From Ruminococcus sp. (GTDB lineage Bacteria; Bacillota; Clostridia; Oscillospirales; Ruminococcaceae), in assembly GCA_003446315.1 (NCBI GenBank), contig DMBA01000064.1:274-29529 (forward strand): 29,256 nt of DNA, written 5' to 3'. Shown here in pieces: positions 15,653 to 23,913 of the stretch. The notes under the pieces were generated by a model. That model searched no databases. It saw only the letters and a program-made list of their open reading frames with translations, and was not told the DNA's origin. Made by a program: the position numbers and the translations under genes. Each line of letters starts with the position of its first letter. Position 1 is the stretch's first letter.

Positions 15653-16165
15653 ATGCTGGAAGCATTGTTGCAGTTTGTTTTGAAGCTCCTGCCGAAACCG
15701 CTGAAAAAACTCTGGGATAAATATGAAAGCGTCTGGCGCTACTGCTACTACGGCGCATGGACGACTGTCATTTCCATTATCACGAAGCTGCTTGGAAAAT
15801 GGCTGTTCGGATTGGCTGGCATCTCGCTGAGTGAATCCCCTGTCCCGAACGGCATCAACACCACAATTTCATGGATCATCAGCGCTACATTCGCATTCAT
15901 CGTGAATAAAAAGTATGTATTCCACAGCAATACAACGGAGAAAAGCGATCTGACCCATGAGATCCTCACCTTTTACGGTGCCCGCTTCGCCACATTTTTC
16001 CTGGAGCTGGGTCTGATGGAGCTGCCGGTGCTGTTCCAGTGGGGCGATACCGGTTATATCATCATGACCATCGCCTCTCAGTTCATCATCCTTGCACTCA
16101 ATTATGTATTCAGCAAGCTGGTGGTGTTCAAAAAAGGCGCGGCACAGTCCGGGCAGACAACCTGA
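15653..16165 (+). CDS. GtrA family membrane protein
   Basis: A 170-residue protein with about four transmembrane segments after an amphipathic N-terminus. It has GtrA/DPMS-family features: YCYYGAWTTVIS opening the first helix, WIISATFAFIVNKKYVF in the second and NYVFSKLVVFKK at the end. Family members are thought to help move polyprenyl-linked sugars across the membrane for cell-surface glycosylation. No glycosyltransferase of the GtrB type is adjacent, so its partner must be elsewhere. It is preceded by AGGGGGA and probably co-transcribed with the lipoprotein. Confidence 0.88.
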   Translation: MLEALLQFVLKLLPKPLKKLWDKYESVWRYCYYGAWTTVISIITKLLGKWLFGLAGISLSESPVPNGINTTISWIISATFAFIVNKKYVFHSNTTEKSDLTHEILTFYGARFATFFLELGLMELPVLFQWGDTGYIIMTIASQFIILALNYVFSKLVVFKKGAAQSGQTT

Positions 16166-16185
16166 CCGATCATCACAAATGACAA

Positions 16186-16218
16186 GAGGGAAGAAATCCA
16201 GAAACGGTTTCTTCCCTC
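16186..16218 (+). terminator. Hairpin after gtrA, probable terminator
   Basis: GAGGGAAGAAA (16186-16196) pairs perfectly with TTTCTTCCCTC (16208-16218), extended by two pairs past a bulged T, around AGAAAC. The stem is strong but the following sequence is not T-rich until about 15 bases later, so termination may be partial. Confidence 0.5.
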
Positions 16219-16297
16219 ATTCCATGAGATACGTTTTTCTATATGCTGCATTTTTTGCATGCGATCTGCATATCTATCTGAGAAAGGAGTGAATCGC

Positions 16298-17974
16298 ATG
16301 AAGCAGATCCCCTTCCGATTCTTTGCGTGGCTTGGACATTGCGGATTCGCCGTCTGGAGATTATTCCTGCGCGGGATCCTGCTGCTGCTGACCGCTGTGC
16401 TGCGGCTGCTCGGCGATTTGCTTCGCCTGTTCGGGTCGCTGCTCAAAGAGATCGGTGCGCAGATCCGTGATTTTGTGCAGAGCCGTACCGAAACGGCTGC
16501 TGCTGTCCGCACCGAAATGCAGGATCCGGATACCGGAAAAGCCAAAAGCATCTTTCGTTCGGCGGGCTTGCTGCTGCTCAGTCAAAACGGCGTTTTACGC
16601 ACTTTGATCCGGTTTGCCGTGCCGGTCACCTGCTGCATGCTGCTCTGGACAGTCATTCAGCGGGGTGTCAATCAGAATTATGCCGTCGCAGTGACTGTCA
16701 ACGGCAAAACACTCGGCATGATCGCCAATGAGCAGGATTATCTGAATGCACAGGAAACCGTTTACCGCCGCCTCTCTTATACGGAAGAAGATACGCAGTT
16801 TTCGTTCAGCCGCACACTGGAGCTTCAGGCTTGCCCGGAGCATACTGTGCTGCTGACATCGGGCGAATTGGCTGACGAGATCCTGCGCAATGCCAATATC
16901 GAACTGACCGACGGCTACGGCGTTTATGTCAACGATGCGTTTCAAGGGGCTGTGGATGATCCGCACCTGATCGAAGCTGCCCTGACCAGACAGCTCAGCG
17001 CCGTCAGCAATGCCCTGAAAGGCACGGCAGAAGAAGTTTATTTTGCGGATAAAGTCACCTATGAAAAAGGATCGTTTCTTGCTGAAAATATCATAGATGC
17101 GAATGATCTTGCCAATCGGCTGACGCATACGGAGCATTCCGTCCGCACCTATACTGCCGGTGAATGCGATTCTGTTTATACTGTTGCAGAACGGTTTTCC
17201 GTCACGCCGGATGAGATCCGGAAGCTGAATCCAAAGCTCACAGAGGATGCCATTCCAAACGGCTTCCGTACAAAAGTGCCGATCGTGCAGCGCTTTTTGC
17301 CGATCGTCTACACGAAGAAAGTCAACACCGTTTCATTTATTGATTACGATACCAAAGAGATCGAAACATCTGAGCTGCGGGAAGGCGAAACGGATGTGCT
17401 CAAACCCGGTGTGAAGGGTGAGAAAGAACAAAAAGTGCTCGTCACATATACAGACGGCATGGAGACCAGCCGCAAGATCCTCTCATCCAGACTGGTACAG
17501 CGCCCTGTGACCGAAGAAATCGGGATCGGGACATATGCCGCCGCGCCATACAGCAAAGATACGATCATCGACGGAAGCGGAAAATTTGCATGGCCCGTAG
17601 ACGGCGGCTGGATCTCTGCGCCGTTCGGCGGAGAAAACGGTCACTGGGGCATCGACATCGCTGCGGCAGCATATACGGATATTTATGCGGCTGAAAGCGG
17701 AAAAGTCCGCATTGCCGGCTGGAATGACAGCTATGGTTTTTATGTGGTCATCGACCACGGCGACGGCTATGAAACGCTCTATGCCCACTGCATCGAACTG
17801 CTGGTGCATCCGGAAGAAGAAGTCCGGCGCGGGCAGCTCATCGCACTGGTCGGTACGACCGGCAATTCCACCGGCTTCCATACGCATTTTGAAGTGCGGC
17901 ACAATGGTCTGCACGAAGACCCGAAGCTCTTTCTCCGTGTCAATACAAATGACGAAGAATCGGACAATTCCTGA
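16298..17974 (+). CDS. M23 peptidoglycan endopeptidase with LysM and G5 domains
   Basis: A 558-residue membrane-anchored cell-wall hydrolase. The start at 16298 is chosen because AAAGGAG lies just upstream; the open frame extends 13 codons further without a site. Residues 20-50 form Leu-rich amphipathic helices, and a transmembrane segment lies at about 103-121. Residues 125-280 hold a pair of VTVNGKTLG-type segments. A LysM domain at 282-329 (YTVAERFSVTPDEIRKLNP) binds glycan. A G5 domain follows at about 340-411. The M23 peptidase at 427-546 has all zinc and catalytic residues: H449 and D453 in HWGID, H497 in LYAH and H528-T-H530. It should cut peptide cross-links in the wall. The architecture resembles YabE/SpoIIQ-like or general M23 proteins of Clostridia; the exact role is not shown. 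Confidence 0.92.
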   Translation: MKQIPFRFFAWLGHCGFAVWRLFLRGILLLLTAVLRLLGDLLRLFGSLLKEIGAQIRDFVQSRTETAAAVRTEMQDPDTGKAKSIFRSAGLLLLSQNGVLRTLIRFAVPVTCCMLLWTVIQRGVNQNYAVAVTVNGKTLGMIANEQDYLNAQETVYRRLSYTEEDTQFSFSRTLELQACPEHTVLLTSGELADEILRNANIELTDGYGVYVNDAFQGAVDDPHLIEAALTRQLSAVSNALKGTAEEVYFADKVTYEKGSFLAENIIDANDLANRLTHTEHSVRTYTAGECDSVYTVAERFSVTPDEIRKLNPKLTEDAIPNGFRTKVPIVQRFLPIVYTKKVNTVSFIDYDTKEIETSELREGETDVLKPGVKGEKEQKVLVTYTDGMETSRKILSSRLVQRPVTEEIGIGTYAAAPYSKDTIIDGSGKFAWPVDGGWISAPFGGENGHWGIDIAAAAYTDIYAAESGKVRIAGWNDSYGFYVVIDHGDGYETLYAHCIELLVHPEEEVRRGQLIALVGTTGNSTGFHTHFEVRHNGLHEDPKLFLRVNTNDEESDNS

Positions 17975-17991
17975 AAGAACTGTCCGATTCT
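17956..17991. terminator. Hairpin at the stop of the M23 gene, between convergent genes
   Basis: AGAATCGGACA (17956-17966) pairs with TGTCCGATTCT (17981-17991), 11 bp. The left arm lies in the last codons of the M23 gene. The tails (TGTTTGC on plus, TCGTCATTTG on minus) are only weakly T-rich. Confidence 0.55.
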
Positions 17992-18023
17992 GTTTGCAGT
18001 ATGAAGCAGGCGCTTGTGCGATG

Positions 18024-18701
18024 TCACGATTCCTGTCCGTCATCCGGTGCATCCGTTTTCGGCGCAGGCTTGAGCCGTGACCAAAGCAAAATAATCAGTT
18101 GTGCCGGAATCCCGATCAAAAACAGTTTCCAGATGCGGTACTGATAAAAGGTCAGGAACAGCGCACCCAGCACAGACCAAACCAAAAATGAAATGATGAC
18201 AAAATTCCATCTGCGATTGAACCAGATCGAATTAAACACCAGACAGACCACCGCTGTGATCGGCGCGGCGTAGATGAACAGGAAGGATGTATATTCAAGC
18301 TGCGGTACGACCGTATCCAGAACGACAAAGATCAGCGAGGCGATCAGCCAGACCAAGACGGCTGCCATGCCCGCAATAATCAAATGGTTTGACTTTTTTA
18401 ACCGTGCGATGATCTGTTCCGATTCCGGGTCAGGTTCCGGCTTCACATCTGCCTGCTGTTTTGCAGCAGCTTCCTTTTCCGCCCGCACTTCCGGTGTCAG
18501 CATCAGGTCGTCGATCGTTGTCCCGTAATAATCTGCAAGCTGCTTCATCACAGCAAGATCCGGAAGCGATTCCCCGCGCTCCCATTTTGACACCGCTTTA
18601 TCGGAATAATGCAGTTGTTCCGCAAGCTGAAGCTGCGTCAGATGATGTGATTTGCGCAATTCGGCAAGATTTGCAGCAACAATTCGTTTCCAGTCTTCCA
18701 T
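18024..18701 (-). CDS. XRE-family regulator with C-terminal transmembrane domain
   Basis: A 225-residue protein. Residues 9-64 are a Cro/C1-type helix-turn-helix (LTQLQLAEQL, then KAVSKWERGESLPDL). A charged linker (70-100) precedes four hydrophobic segments at about 106-128, 137-160, 166-186 and 190-208. The regulator is therefore tethered to the membrane and could read membrane state. Similar HTH-plus-TM proteins are common in Firmicutes, with mostly unknown targets. The start at 18701 follows AAAGGGGG; an upstream ATG at 18770 lies ahead of the promoter and is rejected. It is divergent from the degV operon and convergent with the M23 gene. The degV promoter carries a dyad it might bind. 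Confidence 0.9.
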   Translation of the reverse strand: MEDWKRIVAANLAELRKSHHLTQLQLAEQLHYSDKAVSKWERGESLPDLAVMKQLADYYGTTIDDLMLTPEVRAEKEAAAKQQADVKPEPDPESEQIIARLKKSNHLIIAGMAAVLVWLIASLIFVVLDTVVPQLEYTSFLFIYAAPITAVVCLVFNSIWFNRRWNFVIISFLVWSVLGALFLTFYQYRIWKLFLIGIPAQLIILLWSRLKPAPKTDAPDDGQES

Positions 18702-18741
18702 GAAACAGCCCCCTTTCTGCTTGTCTGCAAATATTTCCTCT

Positions 18742-18770
18742 ATTATACCACATTTCTGAAAATAATGCAA
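18742..18770 (-). promoter_or_regulatory. Sigma-A promoter of the XRE regulator gene
   Basis: TTGCAT (18770-18765), a 17-base spacer and a perfect TATAAT (18747-18742), with TGG before the -10. The predicted start is near 18735. Confidence 0.78.
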
Positions 18771-18786
18771 TAGCTATAAAAAATTC

Positions 18787-18817
18787 ACTCTCCTATCAGT
18801 AGAGAGGGCATTTTTTT
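18787..18817 (+). terminator. Terminator-like hairpin with no gene in front of it
   Basis: CTCTC plus TA pairs with TA plus GAGAG (one bulged C) around a 4-nt loop, and a run of seven T begins four bases after the stem (18811-18817). The nearest plus-strand gene ends more than 800 bases upstream. It could stop antisense read-through into the degV operon, or end a short RNA. Confidence 0.35.
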
Positions 18818-18866
18818 GCTCTACTGCGGATTCTCCGTGCCGTTTCCGGAAAATCTCGTGAAATAT

Positions 18867-18896
18867 CGTGACAAATCACGGAAAATGCGGTACAAT
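18867..18896 (+). promoter_or_regulatory. Promoter of the degV-MFS-alkD operon with a palindrome over the -35
   Basis: GTGACA (18869-18874), a 16-base spacer and TACAAT (18891-18896), each one base off consensus. The palindrome CGTGA-CAAA-TCACG (18867-18880) overlaps the -35, and a further CGTGA lies 9 bases upstream. A protein bound there would block RNA polymerase. The divergent XRE gene is the nearest candidate regulator. Confidence 0.6.
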
Positions 18897-18950
18897 ATAA
18901 GCAGTGCAGATCCATGCACTGATTTCAAAAGAAAGCGAGTGTTACAGAAT

Positions 18951-19823
18951 ATGAACAAGAATGAAACATATGCACTGATTACAGACAGTGCTGCCGATTT
19001 ATCCGATCATCTGCTGCAAGCAATGGGTGTGATCTCCATTCCGCTGAATGTCTTCATGAAAGACAGCCCTGCGCAGCCGTGTACGCTCCGCGGCGCTGCA
19101 TTTTATGATGCACTGAAATCCGGACAGGTCGCATGCACATCCGCCGCAAACCTCTCTGTATTTCGTGAAACATTTAGCAAAATTCTTGAGGACGGCAAGG
19201 ACATCCTTTATATCTCCTTCTCATCTCCTTTGAGCTGCATGTGTGCGACTGCCCGCATCGCCGCTGAGGAGCTGCATCAGGAATATCCGACAAGACGCAT
19301 TGTCATCGTGGATTCGCTCTCTGCATCATTGGGACAGGGACTTCTGGTCTATCACTGTGCCGAGCAGAAGGAGCGCGGAATGTCACTGGATGAGCTTGCT
19401 GCATATGCTGAAGTAACCCGACTGAAAGTCATGCACTGGTTTACGGTCGATGACCTCATGTTCCTGAAGCGCGGCGGCAGAGTCGGCGTAATGTCAGCAT
19501 TTGCAGGTGCATTACTGGGCATCAAACCGGTACTGCATGTCAATAATGAAGGCAAGCTCGCTGCGGTGCAGAAGATCCGCGGCAGAAAAAATGCTGTTCT
19601 GGAGCTTGGCAAGCATTATGCCGAAGAATGCACCGATAAGGAATCGACCGTGTTCATTGCGCAGGCAAACGCGCTGGATGCAGCCGAGATGCTGAAATCC
19701 GCATTGCTGCACGAACACGGTGCAAAGCATGTCATCATCGGTGAGATCGGGCCGGTGATCGGTGCGCATGCGGGGCCGGGCGCAGTTGCCCTCTTTTATC
19801 TCGGCACATCGCGGGAAGCCTGA
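18951..19823 (+). CDS. DegV family fatty-acid-binding protein
   Basis: A 290-residue cytoplasmic protein, the normal DegV length. The start at 18951 aligns with the family start (ALITDSAADL); the open frame extends 45 codons upstream across the promoter and is rejected there. Family marks are TDSAADL (11-17), ISFSSPLS (about 88-95), VDSLSASLGQGLLV and the RGGRVG segment. DegV proteins bind a long-chain fatty acid; Firmicutes FakB members hand the fatty acid to the FakA kinase for phospholipid synthesis. No fakA is present here. It is the first gene of an operon with an MFS transporter (25-bp gap) and an AlkD-like gene. Its ribosome binding site (GAAAGCGAG) is weak. Confidence 0.92.
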   Translation: MNKNETYALITDSAADLSDHLLQAMGVISIPLNVFMKDSPAQPCTLRGAAFYDALKSGQVACTSAANLSVFRETFSKILEDGKDILYISFSSPLSCMCATARIAAEELHQEYPTRRIVIVDSLSASLGQGLLVYHCAEQKERGMSLDELAAYAEVTRLKVMHWFTVDDLMFLKRGGRVGVMSAFAGALLGIKPVLHVNNEGKLAAVQKIRGRKNAVLELGKHYAEECTDKESTVFIAQANALDAAEMLKSALLHEHGAKHVIIGEIGPVIGAHAGPGAVALFYLGTSREA

Positions 19824-19847
19824 TCTCTGCGAAGGAAGGAGCCTGTT

Positions 19848-21011
19848 TTGATTTCACTGCTGCTTGTTGTCATCTACGTTTCCTTTATCAGTCTTGGATT
19901 ACCGGATTCCCTTCTGGGTGCCGCGTGGCCAACGATGCAGCCACAGCTTGCAGTTCCGATCTCATATGCCGGCTTCATTTCCATGATTATCTCATGCGGA
20001 ACTGTCATTTCCAGCCTGTTTTCTGACCGTTTGCTGCGCCGTTTCGGTACCGGAATGGTGGTTTCCGGCAGCGTACTCCTGACGGCAGTTGCACTATATG
20101 GCTTTTCGGTATCGTCAGCTTTTTGGATGCTCTGTGTCTGTGCGATCCCCTATGGACTGGGTGCGGGAGCCGTTGATGCAGCACTGAATCATTATGTTGC
20201 GCTGCACTATGCATCCAGACATATGAGCTGGCTGCACTGCTTCTGGGGTGTCGGCTGCGCGGTCAGCCCTTATATCATGGGCTTTTATCTGACCCGAAAC
20301 GCCGATTGGCAGGGCGGATATCGGGCGATCTCCGTATTGCAGATCATCCTGACGGCAGTATTATTTCTGTCACTCCCCCTGTGGAAACGAACCGCAGATA
20401 CCGAACAGACAGCATCGGAACAACCGGCACAGAAACAAGGCATCCTGCATGTAAACGGCGCGGTGCAGGCGCTCGGTACATTTTTCTGTTATTGCGCACT
20501 GGAATCAACCGCCGGACTCTGGGCAAGCAGCTTTTTGGTCAAAGAACGCGCAGTTGATCCGCATACCGCCGCAAAATTCGCATCGCTGTTTTACATCGGC
20601 ATCACCTTCGGACGGTTTCTCTGCGGCTTTGTTACAGACCGTCTGGGTGACCGCAAAATGATACGGCTTGGATTATGCGGAATCGCCGGCGGGATCCTGC
20701 TTGTTCTGCTGCCGCTGCCGCAAATCTTTACCCTTTCCGGCTTGATCCTGATCGGATTTGGCTGTGCACCGATTTATCCCTGTCAGATTCATGCAACACC
20801 GGATCTGTTCGGGAAACAGCACGCACAGCGCATGATCGGGCTGCAAATGGCGTGTGCCTATACCGGAACGACGCTGATGCCGCCGCTGTTCGGATTTGTT
20901 GCAGACCGTGCCGGACTTGGCGTATTCCCGATTTTTCTCGCACTGTTTCTGATCCTGATGGCACTGCTCACCGAGCAGCTTTATCAAAAACAACAGACTT
21001 CCACGATATGA
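19848..21011 (+). CDS. MFS transporter (fucose-permease-like fold)
   Basis: A 387-residue major facilitator with about twelve transmembrane segments split by a hydrophilic loop at about 185-205. The N-terminal SLGLPDSLLGAAWPTM and the GLGAGAVDAALNHYVALHY block are typical of the fucose/glucose permease-like MFS branch. The A-motif equivalent between TM2 and TM3 is SDRLLRRFG, and a second copy GFVTDRLGDRKM occurs in the C-terminal half. The start codon is TTG at 19848, fixed by AAGGAG seven bases upstream. The substrate cannot be told from sequence. Confidence 0.9.
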   Translation: MISLLLVVIYVSFISLGLPDSLLGAAWPTMQPQLAVPISYAGFISMIISCGTVISSLFSDRLLRRFGTGMVVSGSVLLTAVALYGFSVSSAFWMLCVCAIPYGLGAGAVDAALNHYVALHYASRHMSWLHCFWGVGCAVSPYIMGFYLTRNADWQGGYRAISVLQIILTAVLFLSLPLWKRTADTEQTASEQPAQKQGILHVNGAVQALGTFFCYCALESTAGLWASSFLVKERAVDPHTAAKFASLFYIGITFGRFLCGFVTDRLGDRKMIRLGLCGIAGGILLVLLPLPQIFTLSGLILIGFGCAPIYPCQIHATPDLFGKQHAQRMIGLQMACAYTGTTLMPPLFGFVADRAGLGVFPIFLALFLILMALLTEQLYQKQQTSTI

Positions 21012-21020
21012 GGAATCCAC

Positions 21021-21710
21021 ATGATAACTGATATTACAGCACAAATCAAAGCAAATGCGGATGAAAAGAATGCTGAATTTGTCAGCAGACTGCTGCCGCA
21101 GATCCCACCGGAAACCATTCTTGGCTGCCGGACACCGGCTTTGCGCTCGCTTGCGAAGACGCTGCCGCCGGAAGCACCGGAAGTCCGGGCATTTCTGGAT
21201 ACACTTCCGCATACATATTTTGATGAAAACCAGCTTCATGCATTTATCATCAGCCGGATCCGTAATTGTTCTGCATGTATCGCAGCCGTGGAAACATTTT
21301 TGCCGTATATTGACAACTGGGCGACCTGCGATCAGCTTTCACCGACTGTATTCCGGAAAGAGGCAGCGTCACTGCTCCCGCATATTGAAAAATGGCTGCA
21401 ATCTGCACATCCATATACGGTTCGGTTTGCGATCGGCATGCTGATGCAGCATTTTCTGGATGCACGGTTTTCCCCGCAATATCCTGCAAAAATCGCAGCA
21501 ATTGAAACGGATGCATACTATATCAATATGGAATCTGCGTGGTATTTTGCGACTGCGCTTGCCAAACAGCCGGATGCAATACTCCCCTATTTTACAGAAA
21601 AGCGTCTTCCGGACTGGGTCTGGCGAAAAGCGATCCAGAAATGCATCGAAAGCCGCCGCATTCCGGATGAAACCAAGCAGCTTCTGCGCAAACTGCGCAA
21701 TCAAAAATAA
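21021..21710 (+). CDS. DNA alkylation repair protein (AlkD-like HEAT repeat)
   Basis: A 229-residue all-helical protein of the DNA alkylation repair (AlkC/AlkD) superfamily. It has helical repeats throughout, the WATCDQ segment at about 99-104 that matches the family's W-x-x-x-D region, and later MESAWYFATALAKQP and DWVWRKAIQKCIESRR blocks typical of the family. B. cereus AlkD excises positively charged alkyl bases such as 7-methylguanine and 3-methyladenine; the substrate of this paralogue is inferred. It starts 10 bp after the MFS stop with AGGA upstream, and ends at a terminator, so it is the last gene of the degV operon. Confidence 0.9.
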   Translation: MITDITAQIKANADEKNAEFVSRLLPQIPPETILGCRTPALRSLAKTLPPEAPEVRAFLDTLPHTYFDENQLHAFIISRIRNCSACIAAVETFLPYIDNWATCDQLSPTVFRKEAASLLPHIEKWLQSAHPYTVRFAIGMLMQHFLDARFSPQYPAKIAAIETDAYYINMESAWYFATALAKQPDAILPYFTEKRLPDWVWRKAIQKCIESRRIPDETKQLLRKLRNQK

Positions 21711-21722
21711 ACAATTGCAAGA

Positions 21723-21750
21723 CCCGCCGGATCCTTCCGACGGGTTTTCT
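21723..21750 (+). terminator. Intrinsic terminator of the degV-MFS-alkD operon
   Basis: CCCG and CGGA pair with TCCG and CGGG, with one C-A mismatch, around a 4-nt loop (21723-21744), followed by TTTTCT. Confidence 0.82.
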
Positions 21751-21767
21751 GTATCTATCAAACAAAC

Positions 21768-21812
21768 GAAAAAAACGGCTGTGCACCCCAAATGGGATAC
21801 ACAAGCCGTTTT
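21768..21812 (-). terminator. Intrinsic terminator of the ribosomal cluster
   Basis: AAAACGGCT (21772-21780) pairs with AGCCGTTTT (21804-21812). GTG/CAC and CCC/GGG extend the stem inward. On the minus strand the stem is followed by a long T-run (about 21774-21768). It lies 26 bp after the rplQ stop. Confidence 0.9.
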
Positions 21813-21837
21813 ACATCATGATACGTTATCCACGATA

Positions 21838-22200
21838 TCAGACCAGCGAAATAATCGCCATCTCTGCTGCATCACCGCGGCGCGGACCGATTTTCACAGT
21901 CTTTGTATAACCGCCGTTACGCTCAGCGTACTTCGGTGCGATTTCGTCAAAGAGCTTCTTTGCGACGCTCTCCTTGGTAACATATGCGAATACCTGACGC
22001 TTCAGATGCAAATCTGCAGCGGTATCGTTACCGGAAATCCCCTTTGCAATGGTGATCATCTTCTCTGCCATCGAACGAACTTCCTTCGCTCTGGTGACGG
22101 TGGTTTCGATCTGGCCGTTCTCAAGCAGATAGGTCACCATGCCGCGAAGCATAGCCTTTCTGTGATCCGTGGCTCTGCCGAGCTTTCTGGAACCCGCCAT
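21838..22200 (-). CDS. rplQ: 50S ribosomal protein L17
   Basis: A 120-residue L17, normal length, with the conserved N-terminus [21 protein letters not shown] and the [19 protein letters not shown] segment before the C-terminal [22 protein letters not shown]17 lies near the exit tunnel of the large subunit. It is the last gene of the cluster, preceded by AAAGGAG and 58 bp downstream of rpoA, and is followed by the cluster terminator. Confidence 0.98.
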   Translation of the reverse strand: MAGSRKLGRATDHRKAMLRGMVTYLLENGQIETTVTRAKEVRSMAEKMITIAKGISGNDTAADLHLKRQVFAYVTKESVAKKLFDEIAPKYAERNGGYTKTVKIGPRRGDAAEMAIISLV

Positions 22201-22258
22201 TGTGTTTCACTCCTTTGTAAATCCAACCGGCATCGGGAGATCGAGCCGGATTCGGGAA

Positions 22259-23215
22259 TTAGTCATTGTCGTCGGAATTCAGATCAAAGCCCAGAGACTG
22301 GAGCTTTTCCTTGACTTCGTCGAACGATTTTCTGCCGAGGTTTCTGACCTTCATCATTTCATCCTCAGACCGGCTGATCAGATCCGCCACAGTGTTAATA
22401 CCTGCACGTTTCAGGCAATTGAACGAGCGAACCGACAGATCAAGCTCTTCAATGGTAGTTTCGAGCTTCTTCTCCTGACCGCCGTCGGTGGTATCCTGCA
22501 AAACAGGCTCCGAAACCTTCTCATCAGAGAGGTTGACGAACAACTGGAGATACTCCGTGAGCAGACTTGCAGCCTGAGAAAGCGCATCATTTGCGCCCAC
22601 AGTGCCGTCTGTCCAGACTTCCATTGTCAGCTTATCGTAATCTGTGACCTGACCGAGTCGAGTATCCTCGACCTTGAAATTCACCTTCAAAACCGGTGTA
22701 TAAATACTGTCAACCGTAATCACATCAAGCGGCAGATTCTGTCTGCTCTGCTTATTGCGTTCTGCGGAGACATAGCCTCTGCCCTTATCCAACATGATCT
22801 GCATTTCGAGCTTTCCGCCCTTGCCGATCGTCGCAATATGCGGGAACGGCGGCAAAATCTCGACTTCGGAATCCGTGCGGATATCAGCAGCAGTGACCTC
22901 ACATTCACCCTGGGCGTCAATATAGATTGTTTTCGGACCGTCGCCATGCAGCTTTGCGGTCAGACCCTTGATTGCAAGGATGATTTCTGTCACATCCTCC
23001 TTGACACCGGGGATGGTTGAGAGCTCATGATGAACACCATCAATTTTGACGGCATAGACTGCCACACCGGGCAGCGAGGAGAGCAGAATCCTTCTGAGAC
23101 TGTTACCGATCGTGATGCCGTACCCACGCGGCAGCGGACGGATTTCAAATTTACCGTATTTTCCGTCACCGTGGAGTTCTTTCGTCTCAATTTCCGGCTT
23201 TTCCATTTTCAGCAT
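22259..23215 (-). CDS. rpoA: RNA polymerase alpha subunit
   Basis: A 318-residue alpha subunit. The N-terminal domain (about 1-235) dimerises and carries [20 protein letters not shown] and the [15 protein letters not shown] loop. A linker leads to the C-terminal domain (about 250-312), a helix-hairpin-helix fold with LIRS-like [21 protein letters not shown] that contacts UP elements and activators. The start at 23215 is chosen for AGGAGG six bases upstream; seven further codons upstream are open but overlap that site. It sits in the standard place between rpsD and rplQ. Confidence 0.98.
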   Translation of the reverse strand: MLKMEKPEIETKELHGDGKYGKFEIRPLPRGYGITIGNSLRRILLSSLPGVAVYAVKIDGVHHELSTIPGVKEDVTEIILAIKGLTAKLHGDGPKTIYIDAQGECEVTAADIRTDSEVEILPPFPHIATIGKGGKLEMQIMLDKGRGYVSAERNKQSRQNLPLDVITVDSIYTPVLKVNFKVEDTRLGQVTDYDKLTMEVWTDGTVGANDALSQAASLLTEYLQLFVNLSDEKVSEPVLQDTTDGGQEKKLETTIEELDLSVRSFNCLKRAGINTVADLISRSEDEMMKVRNLGRKSFDEVKEKLQSLGFDLNSDDND

Positions 23216-23274
23216 AAATACCCTCCTGTTGTGCAATCAGTTGTGGTATGGCTGTAGGTAAAAACCCAAAGCCA

Positions 23275-23292
23275 CTCAGGATTATCCCTGAG
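23275..23292 (-). promoter_or_regulatory. Hairpin between rpsD and rpoA
   Basis: CTCAGG/CCTGAG, six perfect pairs around 6 nt, begins just after the rpsD stop, and on the minus strand is followed by TGGCTTTGGGTTTTT. It could be a weak attenuator or a 3'-end stabiliser that sets the ratio of rpsD to rpoA mRNA. The gap (78 bp) is the widest within the cluster. Confidence 0.35.
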
Positions 23293-23293
23293 A

Positions 23294-23893
23294 TTACTTG
23301 GAGTACAACTCAACGATGAGGTGCGTTTGTGCTTCGTACTCGATATCGTCTGCAGAAGGCATCCGAACAACTGTTGCAGAGAAGTCATCCTTCTTCGCTT
23401 CCAGCCAAAGCGGAACAACTCTGTCAGCGGTTGCCTCAACAGTTGCCTTGAACTTTTCGGAAGTCTTATCCTTCTCGCGCAGTGCGATGACATCGCCGAC
23501 CTTCACACGGTAGGAAGGAATGTTGACCTTCTGACCGTTGACGGTGTAATGAGCATGTGCAACAAGCTGTCTTGCCTCACGTCTGGTCAGAGCCAGACCC
23601 ATACGGAAGACAACGTTATCCAATCTGGATTCGAGGCAGGTGATGAGGTTATCACCGGTCTTGCCTTCCATCTTGGAAGCAATCTCGAAATAGTGATAGA
23701 ACTGCTTTTCGAGCATGCCATAGATAAACTTCAGCTTCTGCTTTTCCTTGAGCTGAAGACCGTATTCAGAGATCTTCTTACGGTTATTTGCATTCTTGAA
23801 GCGGATCGACTCTTTCTTGGAAACGCCCATAACAGCGGGGCTGATTCCGAGTGTTCTGCACTTCTTCAGAATCGGTTCTTTCTGTACTGCCAT
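23294..23893 (-). CDS. rpsD: 30S ribosomal protein S4
   Basis: A 199-residue S4. The zinc-ribbon cysteines of the C-plus form are missing (a single Cys, in KKCRTLG), so it is a C-minus S4. KKISEYGLQLKEKQKLKFIYG is the family core, and the S4 RNA-binding domain follows (LESRLDNVVFRMGLALTRREARQLVAH). S4 is a primary 16S binder that nucleates the 5' domain of the small subunit. In E. coli S4 represses the alpha operon; here rpsD lies inside the cluster, so feedback is possible but no binding pseudoknot was identified. Confidence 0.98.
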   Translation of the reverse strand: MAVQKEPILKKCRTLGISPAVMGVSKKESIRFKNANNRKKISEYGLQLKEKQKLKFIYGMLEKQFYHYFEIASKMEGKTGDNLITCLESRLDNVVFRMGLALTRREARQLVAHAHYTVNGQKVNIPSYRVKVGDVIALREKDKTSEKFKATVEATADRVVPLWLEAKKDDFSATVVRMPSADDIEYEAQTHLIVELYSK

Positions 23894-23913
23894 CTTCGTT
23901 CACCTCCACTTAA

